The notes below the pieces were generated by a model. That model saw only the letters and a list, made by a program, of their open reading frames with translations. It was not told the DNA's origin and did no database searches. DNA of 64,000 bases from Psychrobacter sp. JCM 18903 (lineage in GTDB: Bacteria; Pseudomonadota; Gammaproteobacteria; Pseudomonadales; Moraxellaceae), in the NCBI RefSeq assembly GCF_000586475.1, contig NZ_BAWJ01000014.1:41581-105580 (forward strand), read 5' to 3'. Below are positions 12,699 through 21,582 of this stretch, piece by piece (within the stretch, counting starts at the first letter, position 1; every line of letters begins with the position of its first letter). The position numbers and the translations under genes are program-made.

Positions 12699-14909
12699 AT
12701 GAGTAATAATAAAAAAGAGAGCAAGGCAGTAATTGGGCTACAACAAAGTTGGGCTAGCAACATCAGTGATTATATCTTGCTACGCCGCGAGCAAACGTAT
12801 TTAGCCTATAACGCAACAGAGGCAAAAGCTAATACTGATAGCAAGCAAGTCGCTAAAACAGAAGAAAGTAATTTATTCACCGCTCTATTCGTTATGTTAG
12901 CGACTCATTTGGAAGAGGGGCATACCGTATTAACCATTGAGTCCTCTGAGCATGAAGAAGCATTGCAAGGTCAAATCAATGATGAAGTAGTTACGCTATA
13001 TGCTTGGCAGCAACAGTTATTAGAGATGCTAGCAATGCCAATCTTTGCGCTGATAGATAGCAAACTAAATACGCAATCAGAAGATGACTCTATAACTGAA
13101 AGGTCGCTATTCGTATGGCTAGACACGCTATTTGATAAGAGAGATCAGCTGTGGATGCAATTGGCGCTTAGCAACCATGAAAAAGAGGTGATAACCAAGC
13201 GTTTTGACATGATTGCTACGCTATACCAATTATTGAAAAATACAGACTTAAGTTTTTTTATAAGCCTAGTTAACGAACATGATTTGTTTGCTGAAGTTAA
13301 CAGTAGCATTAATAATAACGATAAAGTAAATAGCCTAAGCAAAAATAAGCCTATCATATATAAAATTCAAGAAAATCAGACTAATAATGAAACAGAGCTA
13401 GCACTAACTTTTTGGCTACATCGTTCTTGGCAAGCAGAATTTAACTTAGCACAGCACATTAATACTATTTTGCATCAACAGATAACCCCTCTAAATATAT
13501 CAATACCAAAAAATTTAAACGATCAGCAGATAGCAGCTATTAATGTGGCTAATAATAATGCATTTAGCATCATCACTGGTGGCCCAGGTACAGGTAAAAC
13601 CTATACCGTTGCTCAGTTAGTCATTGCGCTCCAACAAGCGACAGAGAGTGGGGAAGGTGCGTCTAAAAGTATTAGGTTCAGCACTGACAGTGCTAGCTTG
13701 GCATTAGCAGCACCAACGGGTAAAGCTGCACAGCGCATGCAAGAGTCTCTGCAGGCAGCGTTAGACGCAGCGAATGTTGAGCTACAGTTGCAAGAAGCTA
13801 AAACCATCCATCGCTTGTTAGGTATTGGTCGGACGGGCAGACCGCGCTACGATACTAACAATCCACTTGGCGAAGATATCATCATCGTTGATGAGGCATC
13901 GATGCTCGGGGTCGAGTTGGCTAATTATCTCGTAAGTGCAGTAAAACCAGGTGCCAGACTGATACTATTGGGCGATGCAAACCAGCTAGCAGCGGTAGAT
14001 GCAGGAGCAGTGTTGGCTGACTTGTGCCGTATTCCACTGTTACAACCCATTCATGAAGAGTTAACCGAAAGCCGCAGATTCAGCGCAGAATCAGGTATTG
14101 GCAAACTTGCCTACCAAATTAATCAGGCAGAGGTAAATACTCAAGCCATCTGGCAGCTGTTAAGGCAGGATGAAGCCTTGAGTTTTCAATATGTAAATAC
14201 GCTGCAAACAAATGAGTTTAAAGATAATAAGACAATAAATAGCCTAAGTAATAAAGAAATTGTTTCAGAGATATCGCTAAAATATATTAAATATGTGCAT
14301 AAAATAAAAGAACTCCTAAAAGATCCAATAGAAAAATCCATGCCAGAATCAGTAAAAAATACGATTACATCACTAATGGAGACATTTAATGAGTTTAGAA
14401 TCCTCAGTGCTGGTCATAATGGTGAATGGGGCGATCACTACATTAATAACTATCTCACTCAGTGGCACCTAACTGAATTAAAGCTGCCACTGGGCCAAAA
14501 TACATGGTTCCATGGTCGTCCTGTGATGGTTTTACAAAATAACTATGAGTTAGGATTATTTAATGGTGACATTGGTTTTTGCTTACAAACATCGGATGAA
14601 AGAAGTCGATTAGAAGTGTTTTTCGAGAATAAAACACAGGGTATTCCTGTCAATCTGCTAAATGAAGAGGTGATTGCCACCGCATATGCGATGACCATTC
14701 ATAAATCACAAGGATCTGAGTTTGAGCACGTTGCCATTACTTTTGATAATAGTCATGCTAGATTGCTAAGCAAAGAGCTTATTTATACGGCGGTGACCCG
14801 TGCTAAGAAACAGGTAACCATATATAGTACAAAATCTGCTTTTGAAAAGGCTGTTCAAACACCTACTGAGCGCCATACAGGTTTGGCATTACAGTTTTCT
14901 AAGCGTTAA
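12699..14909 (+). CDS. recD: RecBCD exonuclease V subunit alpha (RecD)
   Basis: RecD is the 5'-3' SF1B helicase of the RecBCD enzyme. The 736-residue protein is uninterrupted and carries all helicase motifs: GGPGTGKTYTV (I), APTGKAAQRM (Ia), IIVDEASMLG (II), LILLGDANQLAAVDAGAVL (III), AMTIHKSQGSEFEHV (V) and YTAVTRAKKQVTIY (VI). The N-terminal 270 residues match the RecB-contacting region by position. It begins 74 nt after recB and completes the recCBD operon. The stretch at about 505-560 is Lys/Asn-rich and looks like a loop insertion. Confidence 0.95.
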   Translation: MSNNKKESKAVIGLQQSWASNISDYILLRREQTYLAYNATEAKANTDSKQVAKTEESNLFTALFVMLATHLEEGHTVLTIESSEHEEALQGQINDEVVTLYAWQQQLLEMLAMPIFALIDSKLNTQSEDDSITERSLFVWLDTLFDKRDQLWMQLALSNHEKEVITKRFDMIATLYQLLKNTDLSFFISLVNEHDLFAEVNSSINNNDKVNSLSKNKPIIYKIQENQTNNETELALTFWLHRSWQAEFNLAQHINTILHQQITPLNISIPKNLNDQQIAAINVANNNAFSIITGGPGTGKTYTVAQLVIALQQATESGEGASKSIRFSTDSASLALAAPTGKAAQRMQESLQAALDAANVELQLQEAKTIHRLLGIGRTGRPRYDTNNPLGEDIIIVDEASMLGVELANYLVSAVKPGARLILLGDANQLAAVDAGAVLADLCRIPLLQPIHEELTESRRFSAESGIGKLAYQINQAEVNTQAIWQLLRQDEALSFQYVNTLQTNEFKDNKTINSLSNKEIVSEISLKYIKYVHKIKELLKDPIEKSMPESVKNTITSLMETFNEFRILSAGHNGEWGDHYINNYLTQWHLTELKLPLGQNTWFHGRPVMVLQNNYELGLFNGDIGFCLQTSDERSRLEVFFENKTQGIPVNLLNEEVIATAYAMTIHKSQGSEFEHVAITFDNSHARLLSKELIYTAVTRAKKQVTIYSTKSAFEKAVQTPTERHTGLALQFSKR

Positions 14910-14916
14910 TAGATAA

Positions 14917-15465
14917 ATGCTCAGAAATATAAAAAGAGGACTAGAGTTGTATACCTTTGATACTGTGCTAGAGCATATTAATGAAATTATTTATAAACCC
15001 AACCAGTTGATTATTGCTTCAACTCAAGAAGAGCCACAAAATCTAGAATATGCTGTTGGTACATTTGAATCAATGAACAGACTGACTGTCAAAACAGTTA
15101 GATTCAGAGTAGCTAAACAAACACCTACCAAAGTAGGGCAGTTTGTTACCTTTTGGGAAAAAGATTCCAAAGGTATTAATCAACCTTTTCAATATGATTG
15201 GTCACCAGACTTGTTGGTAATCACCACATTTAAAGATAACCATACATTTGGGCAGTTTGTTTTTCCAAAAAATGTCTTGCTTAGACATCATATTCTTCAG
15301 TCTCATTTTACAAAAGGTAAGACGGCTATCAGGGTGTATCCTAGCTGGGATAAGCCAACCAGTAATACTGCTAAGAAGACACAGAATTGGCAACTCGATT
15401 ATTTCTTCGTGGTGACTGGTACAAACATACTGCCTACAGAAAAAATACGGGCATTGTATAAGTAG
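14917..15465 (+). CDS. MepB family protein
   Basis: The 182-residue protein carries the MepB family signature: TPTKVGQFVTFWEK, FGQFVFPKNVLLRHHIL, IRVYPSWDKPTSNTAKKTQNWQLDYF. MepB is encoded beside the MepA efflux pump in staphylococci, but its biochemical role is not established. It starts 8 nt after the recD stop, so it probably shares the recCBD transcript, and ends at a bidirectional terminator. Placement after recD suggests no particular function. Confidence 0.85.
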   Translation: MLRNIKRGLELYTFDTVLEHINEIIYKPNQLIIASTQEEPQNLEYAVGTFESMNRLTVKTVRFRVAKQTPTKVGQFVTFWEKDSKGINQPFQYDWSPDLLVITTFKDNHTFGQFVFPKNVLLRHHILQSHFTKGKTAIRVYPSWDKPTSNTAKKTQNWQLDYFFVVTGTNILPTEKIRALYK

Positions 15466-15498
15466 CAAAATTAACAGTAAGTGCAAAATCCAAGCAAT

Positions 15499-15528
15499 AA
15501 AAAAGCATCCAAATTGGATGCTTTTTTT
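15499..15528. terminator. Bidirectional terminator between mepB-like gene and hpt
   Basis: A near-perfect hairpin (aaaaaagcatccaa / ttggatgctttttt) lies between two convergent genes. It has a T-run on either strand. Confidence 0.9.
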
Positions 15529-15545
15529 GAACTCAAATGTAGAAC

Positions 15546-16109
15546 TTAAACTTTGTCTTCTTTGATGGCATAGATGCCAGGCAGATGACGCAAGTAACCA
15601 TGGAAATCCATACCACAGCCATAGACATAACGATCTGCAACATTGATACCGACAAAATCAACATCAAAATCTTCAACTTTACGATCATGCTCTTTATTAA
15701 GCAACACACAACACTCAAGTGATAAAGGTTTTTCTTTGCTTAATTCTTCGACAACTGTTTTTAGCGTGATACCTTCATCAAAAATATCATCAATCAGCAA
15801 TACATGCTCACCTTCGATACTAACATCAGGTTTGAATTTCCAATCTAACTCGTTGGTGCCTGCATTATCACGATAGCGTGATGCATGAATATAATGCATG
15901 CGATGATAGAACGTCAAATGAGTCAATAGTTGACCAGCTGGAATAAGTCCACCATTCATAACAACCATAACGATTGGGTTTAAACCAGCATAATGTAGGT
16001 TGAGCTGGGCGGCAAGGCGCTCATAAGCAGCGGCTACTTCGATGCTACTGATAAGGCACTCTGAGTTGCGTAATGTTTTTTCAATTTCTTGGTTGCTGAT
16101 TTGGGTCAT
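15546..16109 (-). CDS. hpt: Hypoxanthine phosphoribosyltransferase family protein
   Basis: Type I phosphoribosyltransferase of purine salvage, converting hypoxanthine or guanine plus PRPP to the nucleotide. The 187-residue length is normal. The PRPP-binding motif is VLLIDDIFDEGITL (about residues 102-115), the PPi loop region is MVVMNGGLIPAG, and the C-terminal purine-contact block is VDFVGINVADRYVYGCGMDFHG. It is a soluble enzyme. It is convergent with the mepB-like gene. Confidence 0.88.
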   Translation of the reverse strand: MTQISNQEIEKTLRNSECLISSIEVAAAYERLAAQLNLHYAGLNPIVMVVMNGGLIPAGQLLTHLTFYHRMHYIHASRYRDNAGTNELDWKFKPDVSIEGEHVLLIDDIFDEGITLKTVVEELSKEKPLSLECCVLLNKEHDRKVEDFDVDFVGINVADRYVYGCGMDFHGYLRHLPGIYAIKEDKV

Positions 16110-16211
16110 CGGGTGCGCCTTCGGTAAAAAGTGCCGCTTATTTTAGCAAATTTTAGTGAATTTGCCCAATGCCATCTGTGTTTTGAGACAAAATTAATCA
16201 AATACTGGCAT

Positions 16212-16879
16212 TTATTCTGGCTTTTCTACGATGAAAGGGCGGTAATAGTTTGCTAAACGATTTAAAGAGCGATCCGGTAGGTCGGGTAGCAACTTATTTA
16301 AGGCCATACTCATGCCTTTATCAATGGCGGCTTTGGCAACTGGGACAGCTTTGCGTTTAATCATGCCAAGTTTCAGCGTTTCAGCATAGCGGCTGATAAA
16401 GTGAGTCAATGTCTCTTCATTCATGGTTTCAAGCGCTGTTTTAAATGCTTTCATATCTACTTGCTCAGGTGTGATAGCAGCAAAGCCTTTTTCGATGGTT
16501 TGCGCATCTGCATCAGATAATTTGAAACCCACTCGTTTTACACCTTCATTATCAATAAACGTCGCCCGATCTCTCAAGAAGTGAAAGCTTGGCATTACTT
16601 CTTCGTTATTCTCTTTACCGAGTAAGATGTTAAGCAGCGTATCTGTCGCTTTTTCAACTGTGCCAACAATTTTTCGCATGGAGCTTGACGTTCAGGGTTT
16701 GGAATAATATCTACCAATCCAATCAACAAATTGTCGATTAGATCACGTGCTGTTTGATGCGTCAGGGCATCACGATATGGGTAGTATTCGACCTCCTCAT
16801 TTGAGGCAATCACTTGCTCAGCGTCAATGATTAATGCTTTCAATTTATCTGAAGGTACAAACCCAAAATAATGCGCCAT
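16212..16879 (-). CDS. Conserved protein of unknown function, one frame break
   Basis: Reading from MAHYFGFVPSDKLKALI, the frame breaks near 16678, just after IPNPERQAP, and continues as MRKIVGTVEKATDTLLN to IVEKPE (about 220 residues). The shift fits loss of one base. The protein is helical and charged, with no signal peptide or membrane segment. I do not recognise the family. It lies about 100 nt upstream of hpt on the same strand and could be co-transcribed with it. The second half has its own ATG, but its sequence directly continues the first half. Confidence 0.6.
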
Positions 16880-17175
16880 GGTGCTTCCTTTATTTGTTGT
16901 TTTTCATGTTTAACCAGCGTTACATTTGTCGTTAAATCAGTTAGTATCTAGATGGGTTGCAGTCAAAGACTCACCATATGCTGACTAGTGACATGTGCTA
17001 ACGATAGAATGCAAAGCCTTATTAATGGATGATGATACCACAGTACTTCTATAAACAGCCTTTGGACAGGTGCGCTAAGTCACTAGTCGCCGACTAATTT
17101 AACATATTTTTTATATTCTAAATTAAAAAGCTTGAACTTATAAGGCTACCTATTACTTGTCTAAGGAGAGATAAG

Positions 17176-18854
17176 ATGAATAGTGCAATCGTGCTAGTGT
17201 TTGCTGTTGCCGCGATGCTTTGCGGTTATCTGTTTTACTCAAAATTTATCGCTACTAAAATCTTGGCATTGGATAACAGTATCCCCACGCCAGCGCACAC
17301 TATGAAAGATGGGGTGGATTATATCCCCACCAATAAATACGTGCTATGGGGACATCATTTTACTTCAGTCGCAGGAGCGGCGCCGATTATTGGTCCTGCC
17401 ATTGCGGTTATTTGGGGCTGGGTACCTGCTATCATTTGGGTAGTATTGGGCACGATTTTTATGGCAGGTGTCCACGATATGTCAGCCATTTGGGCTAGTA
17501 TGCGCAATCGAGGTCAGTCGATTGGCTCGATTGCCGGTACCGTCATGGGTACACGTGTACGTAGCTTGATGATGATCGTTATCTTCCTATTATTACTCAT
17601 GGTAAATGCGGTATTTGGCGTCGCTATTGCTAATATGATGATAAAAACCCCGTCCGCTGTGCTACCTGTTTGGGGGGCTTTGATAGTCGCCTTTATCATC
17701 GGTCAGTGTATTTATCGCTATAAGATGAATCTGGTTTGGGTATCAATCATTGGGGTCACGGCTTTATATGGGCTTATCTATCTTGGTCCTATGTTCCTGT
17801 CGTATTGCCTGAGACATTCTTAGGCTTACCTGACAATGCTGTTTGGATTATTATCTTGTTTGCTTATGCGGCAATCGCTTCTTTATTACCGGTTTGGATG
17901 CTCTTGCAGCCGCGCGATTACATCAATGGCTTACAGTTATTTGTCGGTCTAATTTTGTTATACGCTGCCATCTTTATTGCGACGCCGAATATTGTCGCGC
18001 CAGCGATAAACACGGCATTGCCAATCGGCACACCATCTATGGTGCCTTTATTGTTTGTGACCATTGCTTGTGGTGCAATTTCAGGCTTTCATGGTCTGGT
18101 AGCAACGGGTACGACATCTAAGCAGATTGATAAAGAAGAGGATGTGCGATTCGTTGGTTACTTCGGTGCCATGGGTGAGGGGATGCTGGCACTGGGTGCG
18201 ATACTCGCGGCAACAGCAGGCTTTGCAACCCTTGGCGACTGGCAAGCCGTTTATCAAAAATTTGGCGATGGCTCTATTGGTGCCTTTATTGATGGCGGTG
18301 CAACTATATTGAATGCTGGTGTCGGCATTGATATGGTTTTATCACAGACGATGCTGACGGTAATGGCAGCATTGTTCGCTGGCACCACGATGGATACTGG
18401 AGTACGTTTGCAACGCTATATTTTCCAAGAGTTTGGTGAAATTTATAAACTACCTGTTCTAAATAAAAGTGTGGTGGCAACATTGCTTGCCGTTGGCAGC
18501 TGTTTGTTATTAGCCTTTGGTGCTGGTGGCATCGATGGTGCTGGCGGTATGATTATTTGGCCGTTATTTGGCACGACGAATCAGCTAATGGCCGCATTAA
18601 CCTTGATGATTGTTACTGTCATCTTGTTACGTAAAGGCAGACCTGTGTGGTATACCTTGGGGCCATTGTCATTTTTACTGGTCATGACGGTTTTTGCGTT
18701 ATTGATTCAGCTAAAAACCTTTTTCAATGATGGTAATTGGCTGCTTATTATTATGGATGTCATTATCTTAATAGCTACGATTTTAGTGACGTTTGAGAGT
18801 CTATCGGTACTCCGAAAAGAGTGGTCGATACACAGAGGCAAAAGCAATCTCTAA
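17176..18854 (+). CDS. cstA: CstA family transporter (carbon starvation protein A), one frame break
   Basis: CstA proteins are inner-membrane proteins implicated in peptide or pyruvate uptake. Family blocks visible are GVDYIPTNKYVLWGHHFTSVAGAAPIIGPA (positions about 17311-17400), GVHDMSAIWASMRN, VLPETFLGLPDNA, SGFHGLVATGTTSKQ and the GTTNQLMAALTL near the end. About 559 residues, the shorter CstA form (E. coli CstA is about 700). The frame breaks near 17790, where one T is missing before CCTGTCGTATTG. A ribosome site (aaggaga) precedes the ATG. The next two genes are those often found with this CstA form. Confidence 0.9.
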
Positions 18855-18895
18855 GCCATGTTGAATAACTAGTTAGATACTTACTGAAATACGAT

Positions 18896-18927
18896 AAAAA
18901 CGCTAGCAGCAATTGCTGGCGTTTTTT
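18896..18927 (+). terminator. Terminator after cstA
   Basis: Hairpin aacgctagca / tgctggcgtt (one G-T pair) followed by a T-run. It separates cstA from the cory-CC-star gene, so the latter may need its own promoter or read-through. Confidence 0.8.
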
Positions 18928-18977
18928 GTCTCATATAGGCATGATAGTTAATAAGCATCCGCAAAAGAAGAGTGATT

Positions 18978-19271
18978 ATGGAAAACACGGATATAACAAA
19001 ACCTATAAAAAATATTGAGCCATGGTGGCAAAGATTTGCGGCAGGGTTAAATGAGTTTTATCATGCGCCTTATCGTCAGACAATGGCACGCGCCGCGCGT
19101 GATGAAGAAGATTTTTTCATGCTACTCATGTTTGCGGAAAGCTTGGGTATCGACAATCCGGCCAGCTTTTATACATTAGAGTTGCAGCCATTGTTTTTAG
19201 AAAACTTCCATGAGTGGCATACACGTATGGGTATGGATAGATGCCCTTTTGACCACGTAGGTTGCTGCTAG
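18978..19271 (+). CDS. cory-CC-star protein
   Basis: A 97-residue protein ending in two cysteines directly before the stop codon (CPFDHVGCC), the feature the family is named for. Core features are WWQRFAAGLNEFYHAPYR and ESLGIDNPASFYTLEL. The ATG at 18978 is preferred over the GTG at 18972 because aagaag lies 7 nt upstream of it. There is no membrane segment. The function of the family is not established. Its position between cstA and an ArsA/Get3-like ATPase (33-nt gap) suggests the three work together, and the terminal cysteines could bind metal or receive a modification (inference). Confidence 0.82.
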   Translation: MENTDITKPIKNIEPWWQRFAAGLNEFYHAPYRQTMARAARDEEDFFMLLMFAESLGIDNPASFYTLELQPLFLENFHEWHTRMGMDRCPFDHVGCC

Positions 19272-19304
19272 TTTCCTTTAAATTAATTAAAATGAGATAA
19301 AAGT

Positions 19305-20321
19305 ATGGCATTACATCCTTTGCCCGCATTGGTAGAGCAACTGGCAAAGCAGCCGATTATATTTATCGGCGGCAAGGGCGGTGTCGGTAAAACCACCACT
19401 GCCGCCGCACTTGCCAGCTATTATGCCAATCATGGCAAAAAGACACTGATTGTCTCGACCGATCCAGCACACAGCTTGGGCGATGTGTTAAACGTCCCAC
19501 TAAAAAACCAAAAAACAGTCGTAACTTCTTGTCTAGATGCTATTGAACTAAACCCTGATATCATCGTCGATGAGCATTTTGCCCAAGTTGAACGCACCAT
19601 TACTTCCTATGCAAACCCAGACATGATGCCAAAAATTCGCGAACATCTACGGCTATCAAAATCAGCACCTGGCGCACAAGAAGCCGCCATGCTCGAATCT
19701 ATGTGCCAGCACTTGGTTGCAGCAGCAGATGCCGGCTATGAGCACGTCATTTTTGATACCGCACCGACGGGACATACACTGCGTTTATTAGTGCTGCCTG
19801 AAATGATGGGGGCATGGACGGATGGATTGCTAGCGCAGCAGCGGCGGCAGGCAAAACTTCGCTCAGTAGCAAATCATTTGGGCAGTCATGAACAACACAA
19901 TAATAAAAACGACTTAGCCAATCCATTTACCGCAAAAAAAACTGACCGCTGGGAACAAGCAGTATCCGTACTAGAGAAACGCAAACAGCTGTTTCGTCAG
20001 GCAGGGTTGCTACTGCATGACCGAACACAAACCGCCATTGTATTGGTTATGACGGCTGACGTATTGCCACTGGCTGAAACAAAGCGGGCGATAGAGCAAT
20101 TAGAAGACAGTAAGCTCATGCCAGCCGCCATCGTTATTAATCAGTTGATAGCACCGACCCAGTCTGATGCGTTTTGGCGTCATCGAGCTGAGCGCCAACA
20201 ACAATTAATGCAAGATATTGAGCAAAGCTTTCCCAAGTATCCGTTATACCCAATATATCTGCAACAAACCGATGTGCGTGGTATTGAGGCATTGAGTGAG
20301 TTGTTAAAATCAGTACTATAA
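19305..20321 (+). CDS. ArsA/Get3-family ATPase
   Basis: A 338-residue deviant-Walker ATPase. Walker A is FIGGKGGVGKTTTAAALA, switch I is STDPAHSLGDVL, switch II is FDTAPTGHTLRLL, and the late block is AIVINQL. It has one nucleotide-binding half, as in Get3, not the fused double form of classic ArsA. No arsenite pump or arsR is nearby, so arsenic resistance is unlikely. Linked to the cory-CC-star gene by a 33-nt gap, it probably acts on that protein or on CstA (inference). Confidence 0.88.
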   Translation: MALHPLPALVEQLAKQPIIFIGGKGGVGKTTTAAALASYYANHGKKTLIVSTDPAHSLGDVLNVPLKNQKTVVTSCLDAIELNPDIIVDEHFAQVERTITSYANPDMMPKIREHLRLSKSAPGAQEAAMLESMCQHLVAAADAGYEHVIFDTAPTGHTLRLLVLPEMMGAWTDGLLAQQRRQAKLRSVANHLGSHEQHNNKNDLANPFTAKKTDRWEQAVSVLEKRKQLFRQAGLLLHDRTQTAIVLVMTADVLPLAETKRAIEQLEDSKLMPAAIVINQLIAPTQSDAFWRHRAERQQQLMQDIEQSFPKYPLYPIYLQQTDVRGIEALSELLKSVL

Positions 20322-20359
20322 AAAATTTTAGACATATAGGATTATACAATGCTAATAAT

Positions 20360-21523
20360 TTATGTGTCTTTCTCGTCCTCACCTTTGATATTTATCATAG
20401 GTACTTGATCAGACACTCCTTTCAAAGCACTTTTGTATTTAGTGATTTGAAGCTCTCTTTGTGAAATTTTTGATGAGTCTGTTTCTTTATTAGCCACTTG
20501 TTTATTTTCTAATTTCTTCATTGCACCACGAAGCAGTAGATCCTCCATCTCTTTCTTTTGAATATTGAATTTTTCGGAGTACATTTTATTTTTAAGGATC
20601 TCCTGACTTGTTGCCACTCTCTCTCTTTCTCTTGTTAAAGCTAAATCTAATATAATTTGATCCCATGTACTGTCTGTTACTTTAGCACTATCAGAAATTA
20701 AATCTAAGGCTTGTTGTCTAGGCATAAGCGTTAACCCTTGCTCGTCTGCTTCCAATAGGTCTTCTTCATTCTTAGCTCTTATTTCATTGAAATGAGTGAA
20801 ATAAGTCGAGGTAAGTTCCTCACATCCACTAAGAGCGCCATTAAGGATAGACATCTTTCTTTCTAGTTCTAGATTATTCTGGAAATCTGGATAACGAATA
20901 TGGTGATCGATTTCACCCCAGGCTTCATCTAAGATAGTTCGAGTTTGAAGTTCAAATTTAAAATCATAAGGTGGAATACCTTTAATTATGTAATGCGTAG
21001 ATCGATAGCGGGATGGTTTTGTGTCTAATACATATTTATATCCTTTATGCGTAGTCTCATGCTCTGGATATAAACTAAGATCATCATCGTTAGCATGGTA
21101 GATTGTTATACATTCGTCTTCACATACGACAAAATTACCTAGAACAAAGTCGTTAACCCATTCCCAGTTATCCTTGAAGAGGTATATAGCTCTAATCCCA
21201 ACTAAGTCATTGATTATATCTTTATAATTATCTACGTTAACATTTAAATATTTAACATCAGCCTTCCCTTTTAGAGCTTCTTTTCTTTTTCTTACTATTT
21301 TAGTTAGTAAATGAAGAGGGTCTTTGATTCTCTGCTTCACGGAATTTATGCTATTCCCATTCTGTAATATATTACCAAGGTAACGTGCTTGTTCCATGAG
21401 CATTACCTGATTGCTCATGTAATCCCTATATATATGTACCAATACTTCTTTATCAATCTGAGCTGCTTTTAAACTTTCTACTTGAAGGTCTTCTAGTTCG
21501 AAAAGTTCATCTTCATGTTTCAT
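20360..21523 (-). CDS. Solitary RelA/SpoT-domain (p)ppGpp synthetase-like protein
   Basis: A nucleotide pyrophosphokinase-like domain spans roughly residues 45-235: SVKQRIKDPLHLLTKIVRKR, DLVGIRAIYLF, YRSTHYII and FELQTRTILDEAWGEIDH, corresponding to the ATP/GTP-binding and catalytic motifs of RelA synthetases. There is no hydrolase (HD), TGS or ACT domain. The C-terminal 150 residues are helical and charged (RERERVATSQEILKNKM). The ATG at 21523 is preferred to the TTG at 21538 because ggata lies at proper spacing. Such short synthetases are either alarmone producers or toxSAS toxins. No obvious antitoxin gene sits beside it, so the role is open. Confidence 0.75.
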   Translation of the reverse strand: MKHEDELFELEDLQVESLKAAQIDKEVLVHIYRDYMSNQVMLMEQARYLGNILQNGNSINSVKQRIKDPLHLLTKIVRKRKEALKGKADVKYLNVNVDNYKDIINDLVGIRAIYLFKDNWEWVNDFVLGNFVVCEDECITIYHANDDDLSLYPEHETTHKGYKYVLDTKPSRYRSTHYIIKGIPPYDFKFELQTRTILDEAWGEIDHHIRYPDFQNNLELERKMSILNGALSGCEELTSTYFTHFNEIRAKNEEDLLEADEQGLTLMPRQQALDLISDSAKVTDSTWDQIILDLALTRERERVATSQEILKNKMYSEKFNIQKKEMEDLLLRGAMKKLENKQVANKETDSSKISQRELQITKYKSALKGVSDQVPMINIKGEDEKDT

Positions 21524-21582
21524 ATAAGTTCTATCCAAATAATTAATATTTTTTTAAAAATAGATTGCTACTCACGCTTGTA

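Noticed and set aside
19305..20321. Arsenic resistance operon
   Set aside because: Only a single-domain ArsA-like ATPase is present. There is no arsR, arsB/acr3 or arsC.
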